The notes beneath the pieces were generated by a model. The model saw only the letters and a list, made by a program, of their open reading frames with translations, did no database searches and had not been told where the DNA came from. From positions 1 through 51,837 of the forward strand of contig JAKVCM010000003.1 of the NCBI GenBank assembly GCA_022448605.1: DNA of 51,837 nt, read 5' to 3'. Both the position numbers and the translations under genes were made by a program. Within the stretch, counting starts at the first letter, position 1; each line of letters opens with the position of its first letter. This stretch comes from Puniceicoccaceae bacterium (GTDB lineage Bacteria; Verrucomicrobiota; Verrucomicrobiia; Opitutales; Coraliomargaritaceae). Of this stretch, positions 8,822 through 18,101 are shown one piece after another.

Positions 8822-8971
8822 TTTAATAATGTGCGGGCGAATGATCAGTTTTCATAAGCCGCGCAGGTTGGGACTTTCCCACGCATTTGACAATTCAATT
8901 TTGAGTAGAATCAGGACGTATCCACCAGGTGAGTGTCAACATTGTCGCTGATACTTTCCAAGCGGAGTTGT

Positions 8972-10270
8972 TTAAAGATCCAAGATGCCTAAATTTGGGT
9001 AACTGCCCAACCACTTCACCAGCGGACAATGTCCTTTCAGATCATGGAGTGCGGCTTGAACTGCTTCGTCCTCGTAGTGACCGACTAGATCGATAAAGAA
9101 GTAATAGTCCCAAGCCTTCTTACGGCTGGGACGAGACTCGATTTTACTTAAGTTTATATCACGCTTGGCGAAGGCTTGCAAGGTCTTCTCCAGTGCGCCG
9201 ACTTCGTCGTGCAGTGATATAACTAGGCTCGTTTTATCCCGCCCATCGCCGAGCGGTTTAGCCTGAGTTTTACCAACAATTAAAAAGCGAGTCACGTTAT
9301 CGTCACGGTCTTGAACACCACGTGCTTGAATCTTAACACCGTAACGCTGCGCCGAAAGTGCACTTGCCACAGCTGCAACGCCCTCCGTTTCTTTCGCAAT
9401 ACGCACAGCCTCTGCAGTGCTCACATGGTCGACGACCTCCGCATTCGGCAGGTTCGCACTAAGCCATTCCCGGCATTGCCCGAGCGCCTGATCTTTAGAG
9501 CAAACTTTTTTTATCTTTTCCAATGGTGATTGCGAAATCAAACAATGCTCAATTGGCATGTAGACCTGAGAGCAGATATGCAAATCTGACTCGACCAGCA
9601 TATCCATAGAATGAAAAACAGCGCCTTCGGTCGAATTTTCAATTGGGACAACTCCATAATCGGCAGCGCCCGACTCCACTTCGCTGAAGACATCGTGAAT
9701 CGTCTTTGTCGCACGGTAATCGAGACTTACGCCAAAGTTAGTAATGGCTGCTTGATGCGTGTAGGTCGCTTCGGGCCCAAGATAAGTAATCACTAACTTC
9801 TTCTCCAAGGCAATCGACCCTGAGATCACCTCCCGGTAAACAGATCGGATCGTCGGGTTTTTAATCGGACCAGGATTGAGCGAGCAGACCTTTGTCATCA
9901 CTTGTGCCTCGCGAGCTGGATCGTAGTAGTCGGCACCATTGGCATGTTTAATTTTACCAATCTCACCAGCGTGTTTCACGCGCTGATTCAAAAGATTAAC
10001 AATCTCAAGGTCGAGCGCGTCGACAATGGCAGGTTCAATCGCCTTTGCGGTGGGATCGAGCCCCGCGGTCATAAGAGCCCTATAAATCGCCTGTAAAGTC
10101 TCATCGGAGAGAGGCCCCTCATTGAATTTGGCCACCTTGGCAAGCACGGCCGATTCATCGGCGCCACCATCACTCACGACACGCATATTGAGTAAGTCGA
10201 CAACTTGATGGTCGATCGCGTCAATTGCATCGCGACATTCTTGTAGCTTCGTGCTTATATCTTCGGACAT
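8972..10270 (-). CDS. pheA: Bifunctional chorismate mutase / prephenate dehydratase with duplicated N-terminal region
   Basis: Converts chorismate via prephenate to phenylpyruvate in phenylalanine synthesis. Of 432 residues, ~80-157 are an AroQ-type chorismate mutase ('VNLLNQRVKHAGEIGKIKH', 'YYDPAREAQV'), ~160-335 the dehydratase ('YLGPEATYTHQAA', 'GVVPIENSTEGAV', 'DNVTRFLIVG') and ~345-425 an ACT domain with the Phe-binding 'ESRP' motif. The usual P-protein is ~360-390 residues. The excess is an additional N-terminal segment (1-72) that looks like a second, internally deleted mutase copy: it keeps 'ECRDAIDAID' and 'LLNMR' but lacks the Lys/Arg-Glu middle. The downstream copy lacks the first Arg. 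Feedback inhibition by phenylalanine is expected from the ACT domain. Confidence 0.95.
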   Translation of the reverse strand: MSEDISTKLQECRDAIDAIDHQVVDLLNMRVVSDGGADESAVLAKVAKFNEGPLSDETLQAIYRALMTAGLDPTAKAIEPAIVDALDLEIVNLLNQRVKHAGEIGKIKHANGADYYDPAREAQVMTKVCSLNPGPIKNPTIRSVYREVISGSIALEKKLVITYLGPEATYTHQAAITNFGVSLDYRATKTIHDVFSEVESGAADYGVVPIENSTEGAVFHSMDMLVESDLHICSQVYMPIEHCLISQSPLEKIKKVCSKDQALGQCREWLSANLPNAEVVDHVSTAEAVRIAKETEGVAAVASALSAQRYGVKIQARGVQDRDDNVTRFLIVGKTQAKPLGDGRDKTSLVISLHDEVGALEKTLQAFAKRDINLSKIESRPSRKKAWDYYFFIDLVGHYEDEAVQAALHDLKGHCPLVKWLGSYPNLGILDL

Positions 10271-10327
10271 TTGCTTATGGGCATGTAATATCTAATAAAA
10301 TTCAAACTCGGGTTTAATGACGGCTGC

Positions 10328-11098
10328 CTAATCAGGCGCAGCATCGCTCTCTGCGTTTTCCAGTTGCCAGTCAACTTCAACAAACTTCTCGTCAAGTGGT
10401 AACTCATCTGGCCTTGGCTCTTTAGACAGGCCAACATCTTCGTCTGAAACTTCTTCGGGCTCCTCCTCACTACGGCGCATCCAATCATCGATCTGATGGT
10501 TAGTGAGCACGTCGGATGCAGGTAGCGCATCTAGTTCTTTAATTCCTATAAATTCAAGAAACTTTTCCGTAGTGCCATATTGAATAGGTCGGCCAGGCAG
10601 TTCGGCTCTGCCAGTCACTAAAACGAGTTCGAGTTCGATCAATTTGCTAAGTGCACTGTCTACGGATACGCCACGAATCGCCTCCATCTCGGCACGCGTC
10701 ACTGGTTGACGATAAGCAATGATCGACATAGTTTCCAGCGCTGCAGGGCTAAGCTTTAAAGGGCGAGGCTCCCCGCGTAATAGTCGAACAAACTCCGCAT
10801 ATTGTGGCGCCGTTACTATTTGATAACCCTTAGGCCCTTCGATCACTCGGTAGGCTTTATCTAGCACTTCAGCCTCGTCGGTGAGCTCTGTCAGTTTATT
10901 GCAAATCTGCGCCTTAGTGACAAGGCTCGCTTCTTGCGCGGGATCAGCTTGCTCGTCTTCCCCATCTGTGGCATCCTCCAGAGCTTGATTCAATTCCAAA
11001 TGGTAGCGCGTAAAAATCTTTACCAGGTCCTTTAATGTAATTGGTTCGGCAGTCGAAAGCAGCAAGGCTTCGAGAGCCTTTTTAAGGTCAAAGTCCAT
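10328..11098 (-). CDS. scpB: Segregation and condensation protein B
   Basis: Subunit of the SMC-ScpA-ScpB condensin that compacts and segregates the chromosome. The 256-residue protein starts 'MDFDLKKALEALLLSTAEPI', the typical ScpB opening, followed by two winged-helix domains with 'LSPAALETMSIIAYRQPVTR', 'EIEAIRGVSVDS'-like sequence (here MEAIRGVSVDSALSKL) and 'GRPIQYGTTEKFLE'. There is an acidic insert in the first domain (~45-56) and an acidic C-terminal tail (~205-256), which is longer than usual. It is divergent from ilvD with 136 bases between the starts and may share a transcript with pheA (57-base gap). Confidence 0.93.
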   Translation of the reverse strand: MDFDLKKALEALLLSTAEPITLKDLVKIFTRYHLELNQALEDATDGEDEQADPAQEASLVTKAQICNKLTELTDEAEVLDKAYRVIEGPKGYQIVTAPQYAEFVRLLRGEPRPLKLSPAALETMSIIAYRQPVTRAEMEAIRGVSVDSALSKLIELELVLVTGRAELPGRPIQYGTTEKFLEFIGIKELDALPASDVLTNHQIDDWMRRSEEEPEEVSDEDVGLSKEPRPDELPLDEKFVEVDWQLENAESDAAPD

Positions 11099-11234
11099 AG
11101 ATAAATGAAACTAACTCGGATAATATCGTGTATGAAAGTAAAAAGAGTGTTGTCGTTTGTCCTACTATTCATTGGGTTCTGCGCTTTTCTGCAACGAGAA
11201 ACAACTTTCTACTCACTTTTATTTCTCAAGTATT

Positions 11235-12947
11235 ATGGCTAAGACATCCAAACGCCCCTATTCTTCCGTCGTGGTTGACGGAAACGATCGTGCTCCAGCC
11301 CGCTCCATGCTGCGCGCTGTAGGCTTTACTGATGAAGACTTTCAAAAGCCGCAAATTGCGGTAGCAGGTTCACCCAGCGATTTGACTCCCTGCAACATGC
11401 ACCTCGGCGAGCTCGCCGAGCATGCGAGCAGGGGCATCAACAATAGTGGCGGAAAAGCTGTTAATTTTAGTACGATTACTGTCTCCGACGGTATTAGCAT
11501 GGGGACTAAAGGCATGCGCTACAGTCTTGTCTCGCGCGATGTCATCGCCGACTCAATCGAGACCACTGTAGCCGCCGAAGGATTCGACGGACTAGTCGCG
11601 ATCGGTGGTTGCGATAAAAACATGCCAGGTTGTATGTTGGCAATAGCGCGTCTTAACAGACCCGCTGTCTTCGTTTACGGCGGCACCATCCTACCCGGCC
11701 TCTTGCCGCACGATAAAAAAGAGTCTAAGCCAATGGACATCGTCTCCGTCTTCGAAGCTATTGGTAAACACGCAAAGGGAGAATTGACCGATGAGGAACT
11801 CAAAGAAGTCGAAAAATATGCCATCCCAGGCGCCGGCTCATGCGGTGGCATGTATACTGCCAATACGATGGCCAGTGCAATTGAAGCACTCGGCATGAGC
11901 CTACCCGGCAGCTCTGCACAAACCGCCGTGGGTGAGGCCAAGCGTAAAGATTGTGAGATGGCAGGTTCCGCCGTTATAAATTTACTCGAAAAAGACATCA
12001 AACCGCGTGACATTATGACGCGCAAGGCCTTTGAAAATGCAATCACGACCTGTCTCGCGCTCGGTGGCTCGACCAACATGATTTTACACCTACTGGCCAT
12101 AGCTTACTCAGCCGAGGTCGATCTTAGCATCGACGACTTCGCAGAGATTGGTTCGCGAATCCCACTGTTGGCCGATGTCAAGCCCTTCGGCAAGTATAGC
12201 ATGAACCATTTGATCCGTATCGGTGGCATTCGTCCGATGATGAAGATGTTACTCGACCGTGGCCTCCTACACAGCGATTGCCTCACCGTGACTGGTGAAA
12301 CCGTGGCTGAATCACTCAGAGACGTAGAGCCCTACGGAAGTTTTCCTGACGAACAAGATATTATTTACCCCTGGGACAGCCCAATCAAAAGTAGCACCCA
12401 CCTGCGCATACTGCGTGGTAATTTAGCTCCAGATGCTGCCGTCGGTAAGATTACTGGTAAGGAAGGCGAATATTTCAAAGGCACTGCTAAAGTCTACGAA
12501 AGCGAAGAGTCTGCACTAATCGGGATTCTCCGCGGCGATGTCGTCGCTGGCGATGTCGTTGTGATTCGCAATGAAGGGCCTGTTGGGGGGCCTGGTATGC
12601 GGGAAATGCTCTCCCCCACCAGTGCGGTCGCAGGGCGCGGACTAATAAAAGAAGTCGCACTCATCACCGATGGGCGCTTTTCAGGCGGTAGCCATGGTTT
12701 CGACGTGGGACACATCACGCCCGAAGCAGCCAAAGGCGGCCCTATCGGTATCGTCAAGGACGGCGACATTATCGAAATTGACGCCGTCAAAAACACGATT
12801 AATGTTTTGATTGAGGATGCTGAATACGATGCCCGAATGGCAGCCTTTGTTCCTACGGGCGCAGGCGAAAAACGTGGTGTGCTAGGTAAATATGCCGCCA
12901 TAGTCGCAACTGCCTCTGAAGGCGCTGTTACCGATAAAAACCTATAG
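11235..12947 (+). CDS. ilvD: Dihydroxy-acid dehydratase
   Basis: Iron-sulfur enzyme that makes the 2-keto acids of valine and isoleucine synthesis. The start at 11235 gives 571 residues in line with the family; an upstream in-frame ATG (11157) adds 26 residues that do not fit. Cluster cysteines are visible: Cys53 in 'TPCNMH', Cys126 in '[10 protein letters not shown]' (with the Asp-Lys that binds magnesium) and Cys205 in '[14 protein letters not shown]'. The C-terminal half has '[15 protein letters not shown]' and '[14 protein letters not shown]'. It is followed 70 bases later by pgi on the same strand. Confidence 0.97.
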   Translation: MAKTSKRPYSSVVVDGNDRAPARSMLRAVGFTDEDFQKPQIAVAGSPSDLTPCNMHLGELAEHASRGINNSGGKAVNFSTITVSDGISMGTKGMRYSLVSRDVIADSIETTVAAEGFDGLVAIGGCDKNMPGCMLAIARLNRPAVFVYGGTILPGLLPHDKKESKPMDIVSVFEAIGKHAKGELTDEELKEVEKYAIPGAGSCGGMYTANTMASAIEALGMSLPGSSAQTAVGEAKRKDCEMAGSAVINLLEKDIKPRDIMTRKAFENAITTCLALGGSTNMILHLLAIAYSAEVDLSIDDFAEIGSRIPLLADVKPFGKYSMNHLIRIGGIRPMMKMLLDRGLLHSDCLTVTGETVAESLRDVEPYGSFPDEQDIIYPWDSPIKSSTHLRILRGNLAPDAAVGKITGKEGEYFKGTAKVYESEESALIGILRGDVVAGDVVVIRNEGPVGGPGMREMLSPTSAVAGRGLIKEVALITDGRFSGGSHGFDVGHITPEAAKGGPIGIVKDGDIIEIDAVKNTINVLIEDAEYDARMAAFVPTGAGEKRGVLGKYAAIVATASEGAVTDKNL

Positions 12948-13017
12948 TCAAGAGTATTGGTCGAGCCTCATATATCTGCTTTATTTGTCCAAGATCTAAT
13001 TGTAAATTCAAGCTATC

Positions 13018-14592
13018 ATGTCCTGGGAAAATTTCACTAAGCACTACCTAAACATTGACGAACTCGACTTCGCGCTGGACATCAGTCGCATCGATTTTGG
13101 CGACGATTTTCTTTCAGAGATGGAGCCCAAAATGCAATCAGCTTTTTTAGCCATGGCCGATTTAGAAGCTGGTGCGATCGCCAACCCAGACGAAGGTCGT
13201 ATGGTTGGTCACTATTGGCTTCGCAACTCCGCTCTTGCACCCCAAGCAGAGTTAACCTCGGAAATCGAAAACTGCCTCGCGCAAATCAAGCAGATCGCAA
13301 GTGATGTGCACAGCGGCAAAATCGCAGGAGCAAAGGGAAGATTCAAGAACTGTCTAATTATCGGTATAGGCGGCTCCGCGCTGGGTCCTCAATTCGTTTC
13401 GGATGCACTCGGTGAGCCGCATGCCGACAAGTTAGCACTCTACTTCTTTGACAATACAGACCCCAATGGCCTAGACCGCACCCTCTCCTCTTTGGATGGT
13501 CAACTCGCTGAAACCTTGTCTATCGTCATTTCCAAGTCAGGCGGCACGCCCGAGACACGCAATGGGATGCTCGAAGCCCAATCGGCTTACTCTGCCGCTG
13601 GCCTAGACTTCGCCAAACACGCCATAGCCATAACCGGCAAAGACTCCAAACTAGACAAGGTCGCAGTATCTGAAAGCTGGCTCGACCGCCTTCCAATGTG
13701 GGAATGGGTCGGTGGCCGTACTTCCGAACTCGCGGCGGTAGGTCTCCTGCCCGCCGCACTCCAAGGCATCGACATTGATCGTATGCTGAATGGTGCTGCT
13801 GCCATGGATGCCGCCACTCGCAGCAAAAAAACTACTAAGAACCCTGCCGCTCTGCTCGCATTGATGTGGTATCATGCCACCGAAGGCAAAGGCGCCAAGG
13901 ACATGGTTGTGCTCCCCTACAAGGATCGCCTCATGCTCTTTTCAAAATACCTGCAGCAACTGGTGATGGAGTCCTTGGGCAAGGAACTCGATCTCGACGG
14001 CAAGATCGTCCATCAAGGCATCGCCGTATATGGCAACAAAGGTTCTACCGACCAGCACGCCTACATACAACAGCTCCGCGAAGGCGTGCACAACTTCTTC
14101 GCTACATTCATCGAAGTTCTCAAAGATCGCGAGGGCGACTCAATCGAAGTAGAAAAAGGCACCACTTCAGGTGACTTCCTGCAAGGCTTCTTCCTCGGAA
14201 CCCGCGATGCACTCTATGATAATGGTCGCCAGTCGATCACCATCACGATCCGTGAGGTCACACCCGAAGCTGTTGGCCAACTCGTCGCGCTCTTTGAACG
14301 CGCTGTTGGCCTTTACGCCTTTCTCGTCAACATCAATGCCTATCATCAGCCAGGCGTGGAAGCGGGCAAGGAAGCAGCGACCACAGTCCTCAATATTGAG
14401 CAAAAAGTGATCGCTCACCTAGAGGCACAGGCAGGCACCAAGCTGAATGCTGAGACAATTGCGCAAAACTTGAACCTTGAGTCTAAGACTGAATTAATCT
14501 TTAAACTCTTAAATCGTCTGGCAGTTAATCCGCGTGGGCTCTTTGTCGAAGCTAGGAACCCCGTTCACAAATCTCTCTTTTATTTTAAATAA
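13018..14592 (+). CDS. pgi: Glucose-6-phosphate isomerase
   Basis: Interconverts glucose 6-phosphate and fructose 6-phosphate in glycolysis and gluconeogenesis. The 524-residue protein has two SIS sugar-isomerase domains with '[17 protein letters not shown]' (~118-134), '[13 protein letters not shown]' (~170-182), '[11 protein letters not shown]' (~228-238) and '[19 protein letters not shown]' (~337-355). The C-terminal 'HQPGVEAGK' contributes the late active-site Lys region. Length is close to bacterial homologues. A 26-base gap precedes the coiled-coil gene. Confidence 0.97.
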   Translation: MSWENFTKHYLNIDELDFALDISRIDFGDDFLSEMEPKMQSAFLAMADLEAGAIANPDEGRMVGHYWLRNSALAPQAELTSEIENCLAQIKQIASDVHSGKIAGAKGRFKNCLIIGIGGSALGPQFVSDALGEPHADKLALYFFDNTDPNGLDRTLSSLDGQLAETLSIVISKSGGTPETRNGMLEAQSAYSAAGLDFAKHAIAITGKDSKLDKVAVSESWLDRLPMWEWVGGRTSELAAVGLLPAALQGIDIDRMLNGAAAMDAATRSKKTTKNPAALLALMWYHATEGKGAKDMVVLPYKDRLMLFSKYLQQLVMESLGKELDLDGKIVHQGIAVYGNKGSTDQHAYIQQLREGVHNFFATFIEVLKDREGDSIEVEKGTTSGDFLQGFFLGTRDALYDNGRQSITITIREVTPEAVGQLVALFERAVGLYAFLVNINAYHQPGVEAGKEAATTVLNIEQKVIAHLEAQAGTKLNAETIAQNLNLESKTELIFKLLNRLAVNPRGLFVEARNPVHKSLFYFK

Positions 14593-14618
14593 TTTTATCA
14601 ACCCTCCCATTAAACAGA

Positions 14619-15458
14619 ATGAATAGTCTATCCATGATACTCCGTATATTAGCAGTTGTTGCAGCCATCGCTGCAGCTGGCCTCTTCTTTGTCAGTAAAG
14701 GTAAACTTGCCGAGCAGCAAGCAGCCACCCAAAAAGCCAAACAAGCAGCGGTGGCTGTTCAAGCAGAACTAACAGCCGCGAATGAACAAATTAGCGCGCT
14801 GGAAGGTAGCCTAAAAAGCGAGCGCAATGCTCTTGCTAGCGAAAAGCGCAAGCTTGAGAGTATGCGCTCTGAAATGTATACTGCTCGACAAGAAGTGAGT
14901 CGCACACAACAGCAACTCAGGGAAAACAAGAAAAGTATCGCTAACCTCGAGAATACTGCCAGACGTCTCCGTGAAGATCTTCTTCGTTCAGAGCAGAGTC
15001 TCGCTAGTGCTAGTAAAGAAGGCGAAATTGCGCAACTGAACGAACGCATCGCTGAGCTAGAAGAAAGCAACGCAGACCTCAAGGAATCACTTGAAGAGGC
15101 TAAAGTTACTTTATCCACATCGCGATCTCCTAAAGGTTCAGCAAACAGTAAAATGGCATCTGTTAACATCTTTAGCAGTGGCATCACTGCAACCAAGACG
15201 CAAGCACTACCCGCGGCATCAATCGGCGCCGAAACTACTATTGAGTCGCTTAGTGCTAAGAATGGTCTCATCGCGCTCGCCAACAGTCCAGAGCTTGGTC
15301 TAAGTCCCGGAACCACAGTCACCATTATTAGAAAGCTCAGGGCATTGGGCAAAATACAAGTGTCTCAAGTCTCTGGTGATCTAGTCTTGGCGAATCTACT
15401 CCCTGGTGCCAAAACGCGCGAATTAGCCGCAGGCACGACAGTGAGACTACTCCGCTAA
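14619..15458 (+). CDS. Membrane-anchored coiled-coil protein of unknown function
   Basis: A 279-residue protein with an N-terminal membrane helix (residues ~5-25, 'ILRILAVVAAIAAAGLFFV'). A long charged coiled coil rich in Ala, Glu, Lys and Gln follows (~30-165), then a Ser/Thr-rich linker and a C-terminal ~75-residue globular domain ('LSAKNGLIALANSPELGLSPG', 'LVLANLLPG'). The domain resembles the small beta domains that end similar Opitutae proteins, but I cannot name a family. Topology suggests a periplasmic or cell-wall-proximal coiled coil. It sits between pgi and a small lipoprotein gene (21-base gap), which may be co-transcribed. No function is assigned. Confidence 0.8.
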   Translation: MNSLSMILRILAVVAAIAAAGLFFVSKGKLAEQQAATQKAKQAAVAVQAELTAANEQISALEGSLKSERNALASEKRKLESMRSEMYTARQEVSRTQQQLRENKKSIANLENTARRLREDLLRSEQSLASASKEGEIAQLNERIAELEESNADLKESLEEAKVTLSTSRSPKGSANSKMASVNIFSSGITATKTQALPAASIGAETTIESLSAKNGLIALANSPELGLSPGTTVTIIRKLRALGKIQVSQVSGDLVLANLLPGAKTRELAAGTTVRLLR

Positions 15459-15479
15459 TCACCCACAAACAAATCTACT

Positions 15480-15650
15480 ATGCATCATCGCATTGCACTC
15501 CTCCTTGCCCTTGCCTTCATGACTCTCTCTATGACTGGTTGCTTCGATAGCGACCCAGACGATCAATCCGTCCCATGGAGTCGGCCAGCTGAGTGGGAGC
15601 GCGGCGCGCCTGGCATGGGCGGCATGGGCGGCATGCGTGGCATGCGTTGA
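15480..15650 (+). CDS. Small lipoprotein with PWSRPAEWE motif
   Basis: A 56-residue protein. Residues 1-19 are a signal sequence ending in lipobox 'SMTGC', predicting lipidation at Cys20. The mature part has an acidic linker, the compact motif 'VPWSRPAEWERG' and a tail of glycine-methionine repeats ('PGMGGMGGMRGMR'). From memory, small lipoproteins with a PWSRPxxWE core recur in Verrucomicrobiota and Chlamydiota; the role is unknown. The start is 21 bases after the preceding stop, and a strong terminator follows, so it is the last gene of its transcript. Confidence 0.75.
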   Translation: MHHRIALLLALAFMTLSMTGCFDSDPDDQSVPWSRPAEWERGAPGMGGMGGMRGMR

Positions 15651-15679
15651 TTTTAAGCGCACAAAAGTTTATTCAAGAG

Positions 15680-15707
15680 CTCCATCTAATTCTGGTGGAG
15701 TTTTTTT
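15680..15707 (+). terminator. Rho-independent terminator after small lipoprotein gene
   Basis: CTCCATC / GGTGGAG stem (7 bp with one G-U pair), 7-base loop, then seven Ts. It separates the pgi-side transcript from the riboswitch unit that follows. Confidence 0.85.
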
Positions 15708-15750
15708 GTGCCCACTCTTGACAAATCTATATCACCCACCTTCTTTGTGT

Positions 15751-15856
15751 CCCTTCCTTAGGGGTGACCTGGCATGGGTCTGAGACACTTCCTTCTTTCA
15801 ACAGAAGTGATCCCTTCGAACCTGATCCGGTTGACACCGGCGTAGGAAAAGGAAAG
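15751..15856 (+). promoter_or_regulatory. TPP (thiamine pyrophosphate) riboswitch
   Basis: The aptamer is recognisable from its conserved cores: 'GGGGTG' (15761-15766), 'GGGTCTGAGA' (15776-15785), 'CCCTTCGAACCTGATCCGG' (15812-15830) and 'ACACCGGCGTAGGA' (15835-15848). These are the THI-element signatures in the right order and spacing. A TTGACA at 15718 could be the -35 of its promoter, though no good -10 was found. Downstream, an inverted repeat GGCGATT / AATCGCC (15869-15889) lies before the ATG at 15929 and may belong to the expression platform. High TPP is expected to reduce expression of the TonB receptor. Confidence 0.95.
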
Positions 15857-15928
15857 GATCGCTCCTTAGGCGATTCGCCTTTAATCGCCCAAAGCCGGGT
15901 CTCAAACATACAAAAATTGAGATCCAAT

Positions 15929-18004
15929 ATGAAACACACACTCATCGCAACTGCGCTTCTGAGTATCGCCACGACACCACTCTTCGCTGAAGAAAGTGTC
16001 GTTCCCGCCATCCCCGAACTTCCCGTGACCATCGTCACCGGCGAACTATGGGAATCTGAACTCCAAAAGACGACAGCCAGCGTCACTGTCATTGACAGCA
16101 AACCTTTGCAAAGCAGCGGCAAGCAACACTTCGGGGATTTAATCAACGCAATACCAAACATGACTTGGTCGGCGACTTCCTCGCGACCACGTTATATCCA
16201 AATACGTGGTATCGGCGAAAATTCACAGTTTGAAGGCGAAACTCCCGATTCTTCGGTCCGCTTTCTTGTAGATGACCTCGATTTTACAGGCCTCGGCACG
16301 ATCGGCAATCTCTTCGACACACAACAGCTTGAAGTTCTGCGCGGTCCACAAGCGGGTGCCTTCGGCGTGAATGCAGCTGGTGGTGTCTTGCAGATCGTCA
16401 CGAATAATCCGACTCCCTACTGGACCGGCCAGGTCGAAGGCACCCTAGGTAACGATAGTCTATTCGCAGGCGGCTTTGCCATAGGTGGCCCTTTGCTTGA
16501 AAATGATCCTGAGAAATTAACCTTCCGTTTCTCTGCGTATCAGCTTCAACAAGATGGCTTCAGAGATAACCAATCCCTCAATAAAGATGACACTAACGAA
16601 CGCGACGAGTTGAATACTCGTCTTAAGGTTCGTTGGATCGCGAATGAGGACTGGCAGTGGGATGGGACTCTTTTCTACGCTGACACTGACAACGGCTACG
16701 ATGAGTGGACGCTCGAAAATACGGGCTTTGATACCTTCTCAGATTACTTAGGCCGAGACGAACAGGAGAGTTTTGCAACCAGTCTTCGAGGTAATTGGAC
16801 AGGCTTAGATGAAGTCAACATTACGACAATCACCAGCTTTACAGACACAAACTCGCTAAACAGCTTTGACGGCGACTGGTCAAATCCTGTGGATAAACCG
16901 CTAACTTATTCTGGCTTTCTTGCATTAAATCGTGAGCGACAACGCTGGAGCGAAGAAATACGCTTTGACTCAGTCGATAAAGTAGCTGCTTATAACTTAA
17001 TCGATCGCTGGACTATAGGTATTTTCTTCGAGGATTTCAAAGAAGATACAGTTTATAATGGATACGATGCGGGCGAAACAAAATACGAGACGCAGACTCT
17101 TAGCTTCTATGGGAAAGGCACCCATATTTTCTCCGAAAAGACCCGCCTAACTCTCGGCCTGCGCACTGAATACTACTACCTGAAAACAGACGTTGCCTAC
17201 TCCAAAAAGCCCGCATCCGAGAACGATCCAAGCTTTAATGACTGGCTCTTTGGTGGCAAACTCACCCTTGAGCACGACCTCTCAACTACCGAGAAACTCT
17301 TCGCTTCCATTACAAAGGGATACAAAGCAGGCGGCGCTAACATCTATCCAAAGCTCGAAGCAAATGTGCCGACAAACTACGACACCGAAGATCTGTGGAA
17401 CTATGAAATTGGCCTGCGCTCAGATTGGTTTGATGGTTCCATTGTATCACAAGTCACAGTCTTCTACGTAGATCGAAAGGACGCTCAACTTCGTAGTTCA
17501 ACCGGACAAGGTCTTGACTTCACCTACGCAACAGCAAACGCAGGTGACGCCGAGCACTATGGCGCTGAACTTGAAGGCACTTGGTTTATCAACAAAAACT
17601 GGTTCGTAAATACTGGCCTTGGCTTGCTCGAAACAGAACTATACGACACTGGAGATGACCTATCTAGCGCCCCGTCATACACATATAATGCTCGCATCGA
17701 CTACATTGCTGACAATGGCTTCTTTGCTAACCTTGAAGTGACAGGCAGTGATGATTTCTATGAATCGAACAATCCAGACAATCGCGAGGAACGTATCCGC
17801 AGTGATTTCGCAGTATTTAATGGTGCAATTGGGTACCGCTACGAGGATTGGACATTAACACTTTGGGGGCGCAACTTGTTCGACGAAGAGTATGAGAAAC
17901 GTGTTTTCTTCTTCGGCAATGAGGGACCAGATTATAAACCAGCTCGTTACGAAGATCCTGCGGATCCTGTACAATTTGGTGCTACTTTGAATTACACTTG
18001 GTAA
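15929..18004 (+). CDS. TonB-dependent receptor under TPP control, probable thiamine importer
   Basis: A 691-residue outer-membrane receptor. The start at 15929 (Sec signal MKHTLIATALLSIATTPLFA) follows a GAGAT ribosome site. The open frame extends upstream to 15764, but that part overlaps the riboswitch and is not protein. The plug spans ~30-160, with 'TASVTVIDSKPLQSSGKQHFG', 'IQIRGIGENSQFEG', 'QLEVLRGPQAGAFGVNAAGG' and 'LQIVTNNP'; the rest is a barrel ending 'PVQFGATLNYTW'. Regulation by a TPP riboswitch, with no thi biosynthesis genes beside it, points to uptake of thiamine or a thiamine precursor. Comparable THI-regulated receptors are known from Bacteroidota. No inner-membrane partner is present in the window. 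It is a single-gene transcript bounded by terminators. Confidence 0.9.
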   Translation: MKHTLIATALLSIATTPLFAEESVVPAIPELPVTIVTGELWESELQKTTASVTVIDSKPLQSSGKQHFGDLINAIPNMTWSATSSRPRYIQIRGIGENSQFEGETPDSSVRFLVDDLDFTGLGTIGNLFDTQQLEVLRGPQAGAFGVNAAGGVLQIVTNNPTPYWTGQVEGTLGNDSLFAGGFAIGGPLLENDPEKLTFRFSAYQLQQDGFRDNQSLNKDDTNERDELNTRLKVRWIANEDWQWDGTLFYADTDNGYDEWTLENTGFDTFSDYLGRDEQESFATSLRGNWTGLDEVNITTITSFTDTNSLNSFDGDWSNPVDKPLTYSGFLALNRERQRWSEEIRFDSVDKVAAYNLIDRWTIGIFFEDFKEDTVYNGYDAGETKYETQTLSFYGKGTHIFSEKTRLTLGLRTEYYYLKTDVAYSKKPASENDPSFNDWLFGGKLTLEHDLSTTEKLFASITKGYKAGGANIYPKLEANVPTNYDTEDLWNYEIGLRSDWFDGSIVSQVTVFYVDRKDAQLRSSTGQGLDFTYATANAGDAEHYGAELEGTWFINKNWFVNTGLGLLETELYDTGDDLSSAPSYTYNARIDYIADNGFFANLEVTGSDDFYESNNPDNREERIRSDFAVFNGAIGYRYEDWTLTLWGRNLFDEEYEKRVFFFGNEGPDYKPARYEDPADPVQFGATLNYTW

Positions 18005-18037
18005 ACAAATCTTAAGCATTAATCCTCTCCAATCAAA

Positions 18038-18064
18038 AGGTCTACCCATTGGGCAGGCCTTTTT
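18038..18064 (+). terminator. Rho-independent terminator after TPP-controlled receptor
   Basis: Stem AGGTCTACCC / GGGCAGGCCT (one mismatch, one G-U), 3-base loop, then a run of Ts. It lies 34 bases after the receptor stop. Confidence 0.75.
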
Positions 18065-18101
18065 CATTGCCACGCCTCACTCACCCCTTCCCACTCTCCA
18101 C

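Noticed and set aside
14759-15352. A 197-residue frame on the minus strand across the coiled-coil gene
   Set aside because: Low-complexity Ser/Leu/Arg composition mirrors the coiled coil on the plus strand; it has no family features and no context as a gene.
15459-15662. A 67-residue minus-strand frame covering the small lipoprotein
   Set aside because: Ala/His repeats are a reflection of the Gly-Met repeats; the plus strand has a lipobox, spacing and a terminator.
15764-15928. N-terminal 55 residues of the longest frame of the TPP-controlled receptor
   Set aside because: It lies inside the riboswitch aptamer and platform; the signal peptide begins at 15929.
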